Part shown: positions 58,920-64,000 of the stretch, piece after piece | Numbering within the stretch: the stretch's first letter is position 1 | How the letters are laid out: each line of letters opens with the position of its first letter | NCBI RefSeq assembly: GCF_001429045.1 | Contig: NZ_LMHY01000028.1 | Location: 268,070 to 332,069 of the forward strand | DNA: 64,000 bases | Direction of reading: 5' to 3' | Source: Pseudomonas sp. Root71 | GTDB lineage: Bacteria; Pseudomonadota; Gammaproteobacteria; Pseudomonadales; Pseudomonadaceae | Notes under the pieces: model-generated | Databases searched by the model: none | The model's input: the letters and a program-made list of their open reading frames with translations, nothing else | Told to the model about the DNA's origin: nothing | Position numbers and translations under genes: made by a program

Positions 58920-61244
58920 TCAGGCGGCGGAAGTCGAAATCAGGTTGCTGGCCTTCGCCTGTTCCAGCCGGATGGCGATGAACTTGGAAGTCGGGGTGAA
59001 GGTGCGGTCACCGTAACTTTCCAGCGGCACCAGCGGGTTGGTCTCGGGGTAGTACGCCGCTGCCTGACCGGCCGGAATGTCGTAGGCGATCAGGGTGAAA
59101 CCGCTGACCCGACGCTCACGCTCGTCGTCCCACAGCGCCACCAGGTCGACCTTCTGCCCCGGCTCGAAACCCAGGCGGCGAATGTCCTGCTCGTTGGCGA
59201 ACACCACGTCGCGCATGCCGTATACCCCGCGATAACGGTCATCCAGGCCGTACAGCGTGGTGTTGTACTGATCGTGGGAGCGCATGGTCTGCAGGATCAG
59301 GTGCGGCTTGACCGCCAGGTTGCGCACGCCCTCGCTGATCAGGTGCTCCGGTAGCACGCTCGGGGTGAACTGGGCCTTGCCGCTGGCGGTTTTCCAGATG
59401 CGCTTGGCCGCATCATTCGGCATGTGGAAACCGCCCGGATGCAGCAAGCGCCGGTTGAAATCCTCGAAGCCGGGAATGGTGTCGGCAATCATGTTGCGGA
59501 TGCGGCCGTAGTCGCCGATGGCCCAGTTCCAGTCGATCGGGTGCTTGCCCAGGGTCGCGGCGGCGATGCCGGCAATGATCGCAGGCTCGGAGCGCAGGTG
59601 TTTCGACTTCGGTTTCAGTTGCCCGTGGGAGATGTGGATCATGCTGAAGGTGTCTTCCACGGTGACGCCTTGCGGCCCTTCGGCCTGGATGTCGATGTCG
59701 GTGCGGCCCAGGCACGGCAGGATCAGCGCTTCACGACCGGTGACCAGATGGCTGCGGTTAAGCTTGGTGGCGATGTGCACGGTGAGGTCGCACTTGCGCA
59801 ACGCGGCGTGGGTGCGCGGCGTGTCGGGGGTGGCCTGGGCAAAGTTGCCGCCCAGGGCGATAAACACTTTCGAACGCCCCTGCTCCATCGCGCCGATCGC
59901 CATCACGGTGTTGTGACCATGCTCGCGCGGTGGCTTGAAGGAGAAGCGCTTTTCCAGGGCATCGAGCAAATCCGCGGGCGCCAGTTCGTTGATGCCCATG
60001 GTGCGGTCGCCCTGCACGTTACTGTGACCACGCACCGGCGACAGCCCCGCGCCCGGACGGCCGACGTTGCCGCGCAGCAGCATCAGGTTGATGACTTCCT
60101 GCAGCGTCGGCACCGAGTGCGTGTGCTGGGTCAAGCCCATCGCCCAGCACATGATCACCCGCTTGGACCGGGCGTACATGCGGGCGGCGAGTTCGATGTC
60201 AGCCAGGGACATGCCCGACTGCTGCTCGATGTGCTCCCAGCTGGTGGCGTCGACTTCCCCCAGGTAGGTACCCATTCCCGAGGTGTGTTCGGCGATGAAC
60301 TCGTGGTCGAACACCGGCTCGTCGCCGTTGACCTGTGCTTCGCGCTCCCACTGCAGCAGGAACTTGACCATGCCGCGCATGACCGCCATGTCGCCGCCCA
60401 GTGCCGGGCGGAAGTACGCGGTGTTGGTCGGCTCGGAGCCGTTCAGCAGCATTTCGATCGGGTGCTGTGGATGCTGGAAGCGCTCCAGCCCACGCTCCTT
60501 GAGCGGGTTGATACAGATCACCTGTGCACCGCGCTTGACCGCTTCGCGCAAGGGTTCGAGCATCCGCGGGTGGTTGGTGCCGGGGTTCTGGCCGATGACG
60601 AAGATCGCGTCGGCATGCTCCAGGTCGTCAAACACCACGGTGCCTTTGCCCACGCCGAGGCTTTCGATCATGCTCACCGCGCTGGCTTCGTGGCACATGT
60701 TCGAGCAGTCCGGAAAGTTGTTGGTGCCGTAGGCGCGGACAAACAGTTGATAGAGATAGGCGGCCTCGTTGCTGGCCCGGCCCGAGGTGTAGAACTCGGC
60801 CTGATCCGGCGATTCCAGCGCGTTGAGGTGCCGGGCGATCGTCGCGAACGCTTCGTCCCAGGTGGTTTCCACGTAACGGTCGGTGGCCGCGTCATAACGC
60901 ATCGGGTGGGTCAGGCGGCCCTGATACTCCAGCCAGTAATCGCTCTGCTCGGCCAGCGCCGAGACGCTGTATTTGTTGAAGAAGGCCGGGTCGACCAAAC
61001 GGCCCGTGGCTTCCCAGTTAACCGCCTTGGCGCCGTTCTCGCAGAACTTGACCATGCCGTTTTCCGGCGACTCGCCCCAGGCGCAACCGGGGCAGTCGAA
61101 CCCGCCATTCTGGTTGGTCTTGAGCATGGCGCGAATGTTCTTCAGCGCGTTTTCACTGCCCAGCCAGTTTTTGGTAACAGCGATCAGCGCGCCCCAACCA
61201 GCGGCGGCACCTTTATAGGGTTTGTAGCGGTCGACTTGAGACAT
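58920..61244 (-). CDS. FdhF/YdeP-family molybdopterin-dependent oxidoreductase
   Basis: 774-aa protein of the formate dehydrogenase-like family with bis-MGD cofactor and one [4Fe-4S] cluster (GFDCPGCAWGESPENG gives a reduced cysteine set at the N-terminus). The metal ligand position reads DCSNMCHEASAVSMIESLGVG, with cysteine in place of selenocysteine. Downstream pterin-binding segments: FVIGQNPGTNHPRM, LRGNVGRPGAGLSPVRGHSNVQGDRTMGI, FIALGGNFAQATPDT and the C-terminal molydopterin domain with TMRSHDQYNTTLYG. The YdeP group is linked to acid resistance and has no proven substrate; formate oxidation is not certain. The start is at MSQVDRYKPYK. Confidence 0.9.
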   Translation of the reverse strand: MSQVDRYKPYKGAAAGWGALIAVTKNWLGSENALKNIRAMLKTNQNGGFDCPGCAWGESPENGMVKFCENGAKAVNWEATGRLVDPAFFNKYSVSALAEQSDYWLEYQGRLTHPMRYDAATDRYVETTWDEAFATIARHLNALESPDQAEFYTSGRASNEAAYLYQLFVRAYGTNNFPDCSNMCHEASAVSMIESLGVGKGTVVFDDLEHADAIFVIGQNPGTNHPRMLEPLREAVKRGAQVICINPLKERGLERFQHPQHPIEMLLNGSEPTNTAYFRPALGGDMAVMRGMVKFLLQWEREAQVNGDEPVFDHEFIAEHTSGMGTYLGEVDATSWEHIEQQSGMSLADIELAARMYARSKRVIMCWAMGLTQHTHSVPTLQEVINLMLLRGNVGRPGAGLSPVRGHSNVQGDRTMGINELAPADLLDALEKRFSFKPPREHGHNTVMAIGAMEQGRSKVFIALGGNFAQATPDTPRTHAALRKCDLTVHIATKLNRSHLVTGREALILPCLGRTDIDIQAEGPQGVTVEDTFSMIHISHGQLKPKSKHLRSEPAIIAGIAAATLGKHPIDWNWAIGDYGRIRNMIADTIPGFEDFNRRLLHPGGFHMPNDAAKRIWKTASGKAQFTPSVLPEHLISEGVRNLAVKPHLILQTMRSHDQYNTTLYGLDDRYRGVYGMRDVVFANEQDIRRLGFEPGQKVDLVALWDDERERRVSGFTLIAYDIPAGQAAAYYPETNPLVPLESYGDRTFTPTSKFIAIRLEQAKASNLISTSAA

Positions 61245-61577
61245 GGTACTTCTCCGTGACAATGCACACAGGCTTCGACCTGATTCAGGTCATTGTTCGA
61301 TTTGCGGAGAAAGCATATGAATGGCGTTTAATTATTGTCTAATCGCTATTTATGACCACATTATCGAAACGCTCTATCATGGATTTTTATCGTTGTTTAT
61401 CAATGACTTGAAATTACTTAAAACTCTTTAAGCCACAAAATAAAGTTCATCATAGATCCGCTCGATCAGCCGGTCATCAATAGTGATTGGACGCCCGCTG
61501 AAGTTGCTCTTAGCCTGCGTTCAACAAGTCCGTCAGTGACGGAAACCTCATACAAAAAAACGCCAAGCGAGGGTGTC
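61245..61577. promoter_or_regulatory. Divergent intergenic region between the FdhF-like gene and moaA
   Basis: About 330 nt, markedly A/T-rich at 61300-61450, so promoters for both divergent genes probably lie here. TTGTTTATCAA near 61393 resembles half of an FNR/Anr box but the left half is too poor to call. No gene seen. Confidence 0.5.
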
Positions 61578-62576
61578 ATGTCAGAACGAGTCTTGATCGA
61601 TGGCTTCTCCCGGCGAGTGGACTATCTGCGGATGTCGGTCACCGACCGCTGCGATTTCCGTTGCGTCTATTGCATGGCCGAGGACATGCAGTTTCTGCCG
61701 CGCCAACGGGTGCTGACCCTGGAAGAGATCTATCAACTGGCACAAAGCTTCGTGGCGCTGGGCACCCGCAAGATTCGCCTGACCGGAGGCGAGCCGCTGA
61801 TCCGTCCGGGGGTGGTGCAACTGTGCGAGAAGATCGCCGCCCTGCCCGGCCTGCGTGAACTGTGCATGACCACCAACGGTTCGCAGCTGGCCAAACTGGC
61901 CGGGCCGTTGTTCGACGCCGGGGTCAAGCGCCTCAATATCAGCCTCGACTGCCTGGACCCGCAACGTTTTCGCGAACTGACCCGCACCGGTGACCTGGCG
62001 CAGGTAATCAAGGGCATCGACGCGGCCATCCAGGCCGGATTTCGCAACACCAAGCTCAATTGCGTAGTGATGAAAGGCCGTAACGACCATGAGATCAATG
62101 ATCTGGTGAGCTTCGCCATCGACCGTAATCTCGACATCTCCTTCATCGAGGAAATGCCGTTGGGCACCATCGACGAGCACAGCCGCGCCGAAGCGTTTTT
62201 CGCAAGCAGCCAGGTCCGCGAACGCATCGCCGAACGCTACACTTTGATTGATTCCGCCGAGTCGACCCAGGGGCCGTCGCGCTACTGGCGCCTGGCCGAG
62301 GCGCCGCAGATTCGCCTGGGGTTCATCTCGCCCCACAGCCACAACTTTTGCGGCACCTGCAACCGGGTGCGGCTGACCGTGGAAGGACGTCTGCTGCTGT
62401 GCCTGGGCAATGAGCACTCCGTGGATCTCAAGGCTGTCCTGCGCAGCCACCCCGGACAGCCCGAGCGCCTGGAAAAAGCCATTATCGAGGCGATGAAGCT
62501 CAAGCCTTATCGACACAACTTCGAAGTGAACGACGATGTTCAGGTTGTTCGCTTCATGAACATGACGGGCGGCTGA
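61578..62576 (+). CDS. moaA: GTP 3',8-cyclase, molybdenum cofactor biosynthesis protein A
   Basis: Radical SAM enzyme, 332 aa, that rearranges GTP to 3',8-cyclo-7,8-dihydro-GTP, the first step of molybdopterin synthesis. The N-terminal cluster CxxxCxxC is C25, C29, C32 in TDRCDFRCVYCMAED; the C-terminal cluster is NFCGTCNRVRLTVEGRLLLCLG; the protein ends in MTGG, with the two C-terminal glycines needed for activity. The start at MSERVLIDGF has GAGGG about 6 nt upstream; an ATG-like start 42 nt earlier is less likely. It diverges from a molybdoenzyme gene, which needs the cofactor it helps to make. Confidence 0.95.
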   Translation: MSERVLIDGFSRRVDYLRMSVTDRCDFRCVYCMAEDMQFLPRQRVLTLEEIYQLAQSFVALGTRKIRLTGGEPLIRPGVVQLCEKIAALPGLRELCMTTNGSQLAKLAGPLFDAGVKRLNISLDCLDPQRFRELTRTGDLAQVIKGIDAAIQAGFRNTKLNCVVMKGRNDHEINDLVSFAIDRNLDISFIEEMPLGTIDEHSRAEAFFASSQVRERIAERYTLIDSAESTQGPSRYWRLAEAPQIRLGFISPHSHNFCGTCNRVRLTVEGRLLLCLGNEHSVDLKAVLRSHPGQPERLEKAIIEAMKLKPYRHNFEVNDDVQVVRFMNMTGG

Positions 62577-62581
62577 ACCCC

Positions 62582-63481
62582 ATGATCGTAAGACCCAAAC
62601 CCAACCTGATCGGCGTGCTGACGTCCCTCAAGGGTTCGATTGCCAAACGCATCGCCTGGCGCAGCCTGATGGTGACGCTGCTCGCCTCGGCCATCGTGCT
62701 TATCGAAACCTTGCACCCCAGCTACTTCTCCAAGGTCAGCGCCACGCCCTTCACGCTGCTGGGTTTGTCGCTGTCGATCTTCATGAGCTTTCGCAACAAC
62801 GCCTGCTACGACCGCTGGTATGAAGCGCGCAAGGCGTGGGGCGATGTGATCGTGGACGTCCGCTCGATGATTCGTGAAACCCTGGTGATCAAGGACACCG
62901 CTGAACGCCACACGATCCTGAGCAACCTGTGCGGCTTCGCCCATGCCCTCAACGCGCGGCTGCGCCAGGAAAACGAAATGGCCGTCAGTGGCGACTGGCT
63001 GCACCCGATGCCCAAGGGCAACTCCACCGACATCAGCGGGCAGATCCTGATGCAGGTCGGTCAACAGTGTTCGGCACTCAACGAGTCCGGGGCGATCAAC
63101 GACTGGCGCTACACGCTCATGGCCAACCATCTGACCAGTCTGACCCATGCCCAGGCTGTCTGTGAGCGGATCAAGAACACCCCGCTGCCCTTCCCCTACA
63201 CCCTGTTGCTGCACCGCACCATCTACCTGTTCTGCATCCTCCTGCCGTTTGCCATGGCTGAACCCCTGGGTTGGCTGACACCGATATTCACGGCGATTGT
63301 CAGCTACACCTTTTTCGGCCTGGATGCGATTGCCGACGAACTGGAAGACCCCTTCGGCCGCGACGAAAACGACCTGCCCACCGATGCCATCGTGCGCAAC
63401 ATCGAGCGCGATGTGCTGGCGGCCCTGGGTGTGACGGAACTGCCGCCACAGCTGGAGCCGGTGGATTTTGTGTTGAACTGA
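62582..63481 (+). CDS. Bestrophin family (YneE/UPF0187) membrane channel
   Basis: 299-aa inner-membrane protein of the bacterial bestrophin family, pentameric ion channels (the Klebsiella member conducts Na+). Four hydrophobic segments are seen (WRSLMVTLLASAIVLIETL, FTLLGLSLSIFMSFRNN, LLLHRTIYLFCILLPFAM, LGWLTPIFTAIVSYTFFGLDAIADELEDPFGRDENDLP). The FRNNACYDRWYEARKAWG and the late ELEDPFGRDENDLP acidic cluster are diagnostic. It begins 5 nt after moaA, so the genes are probably co-transcribed though functionally unrelated. Confidence 0.92.
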   Translation: MIVRPKPNLIGVLTSLKGSIAKRIAWRSLMVTLLASAIVLIETLHPSYFSKVSATPFTLLGLSLSIFMSFRNNACYDRWYEARKAWGDVIVDVRSMIRETLVIKDTAERHTILSNLCGFAHALNARLRQENEMAVSGDWLHPMPKGNSTDISGQILMQVGQQCSALNESGAINDWRYTLMANHLTSLTHAQAVCERIKNTPLPFPYTLLLHRTIYLFCILLPFAMAEPLGWLTPIFTAIVSYTFFGLDAIADELEDPFGRDENDLPTDAIVRNIERDVLAALGVTELPPQLEPVDFVLN

Positions 63482-63503
63482 GACTCAGGAAACACACAAA
63501 ACC

Positions 63504-64000
63504 TGTGGGAGCGAGCTTGCTCGCGATAGCGGTCTGCCTGCCAACATCTCTATTGGATTTGCCAGCCTCATCGCGAGCAAGCTCGCTCCCACAGGGTACT
63601 GCAGGTGGTCGCGGGACTCGGGTTCACTGAAGATCAAAACTGTGGGAGCGGGCTTGCTCGCGAAAGCGGTCTGCCTGCCAACATCTCTATTGGATTTGCC
63701 GGCCTCATCGCGAGCAAGCTCGCTCCCACAGATAGCGTGGTCGACCGTGGGATTGGCGTTCGCTGAAGTTCAAAATTGTGGGAGCGGGCTTGCTCGCGAA
63801 GGCGTCAGGTCAGTCGACATCTCTGTTGGATATACCGGCCTCATCGCGAGCAAGCTCGCTCCCACAGATAGCGTGGTCGACCGTGGGATTGGCGTTCGCT
63901 GAAGATCAAAATTGTGGGAGCGGGCTTGCTCGCGATAGCGGTCTGCCTGCCAACATCTCTATTGGATTTGCCGGCCTCATCGCGAGCAAGCTCGCTCCCA
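63504..64000. repeat. Tandem array of ~136-bp REP-containing (BIME) units, running off the window
   Basis: Four units start with TGTGGGAGCG at 63504, 63641, 63777 and 63913 (periods 137, 136, 136). Each has a left arm, a spacer with a conserved GGTCTGCCTGCC/AACATCTCTATTGGAT segment, an inverted right arm ending CTCGCTCCCACAG, and an inter-unit spacer (GTGGTCGACCGTGGGATTGG, GTTCGCTGAAGATCAAAA). The last unit is cut by the window end. Arms alternate CGAGC and CGGGC in the loop. Confidence 0.95.

Noticed and set aside
61380..61400. Possible FNR/Anr box upstream of the molybdoenzyme gene
   Set aside because: Only the right half (ATCAA) fits; the left half matches at three of five positions.
63504..64000. 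Regular direct repeats that could be mistaken for a CRISPR array
   Set aside because: Period ~136 bp, both arms palindromic REP sequence, spacers nearly identical to each other, no cas genes.

Overview
The window is a gene-dense, GC-rich bacterial chromosome segment. It carries many copies of the short palindromic REP motif (GTGGGAGCGGGCTTGCTCGC and variants) between genes. Together with the gene families present (CioAB oxidase with a DUF2474 peptide, DUF6124 protein, AlkC with an Ig-like tail, MHS transporters, T6SS Hcp), this points to a Pseudomonas of the fluorescens group. That assignment is inferred from REP type and gene content, not from a marker gene.

Layout. 0-9.2 kb: ilvE; a divergent ArsR regulator/cytochrome P450 pair; a Co/Ni efflux unit (dmeR-dmeF) with its operator; an FKBP isomerase; a PAS-GGDEF diguanylate cyclase; and an MHS transporter with an orphan periplasmic binding protein and a convergent LysR. 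9.3-20.3 kb: a Kef-type antiporter, AlkC DNA glycosylase, a LysR/GMC oxidoreductase/MHS transporter unit, a DUF427 protein, topoisomerase III and a GNAT. 20.3-28.9 kb: housekeeping and small conserved genes, including a ProA-like dehydrogenase, DoxX, a GST, tRNA-Gln(TTG), RlhA (23S rRNA hydroxylation), RidA and a NIPSNAP protein.

29-33.5 kb is a compact phosphonate locus: iron alcohol dehydrogenase, organophosphate-type MFS transporter, LysR regulator and phosphonoacetaldehyde hydrolase (PhnX), with no PhnW transaminase nearby. I infer uptake and oxidation of a hydroxyethylphosphonate-like compound to phosphonoacetaldehyde, then C-P cleavage. 33.5-38.7 kb has AraC, a fosmidomycin-resistance-type MFS, LuxR, a DUF6124 gene with a long hairpin-rich leader, and an Xre-RES toxin-antitoxin pair with a palindromic operator. 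38.9-44.4 kb is a polyamine-type ABC importer plus aldehyde dehydrogenase operon that resembles E. coli ydcSTUVW.

46.9-50.5 kb (minus strand) is a four-gene envelope-glycan operon: UDP-glucuronate epimerase, polyprenyl-phosphate GT2, LAB_N membrane protein and ArnT-like transferase. I infer uronic-acid decoration of lipid A or LPS core. 52.3-56.2 kb is an AT-richer island with a second, archaeal/eukaryotic-type prolyl-tRNA synthetase, an orphan T6SS Hcp, a glycine-zipper (probably pore-forming) effector candidate and an overlapping membrane immunity candidate. The end holds cioAB with a 51-aa DUF2474 peptide, an FdhF/YdeP-type molybdoenzyme, moaA, a bestrophin-type channel, and a tandem array of ~136-bp REP-containing units that runs off the window.

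Most promising for new biology: the ProRS + Hcp/effector/immunity island, the PhnX locus with its own dehydrogenase and transporter, the lipid-decorating operon, and the structured leader before the DUF6124 gene.
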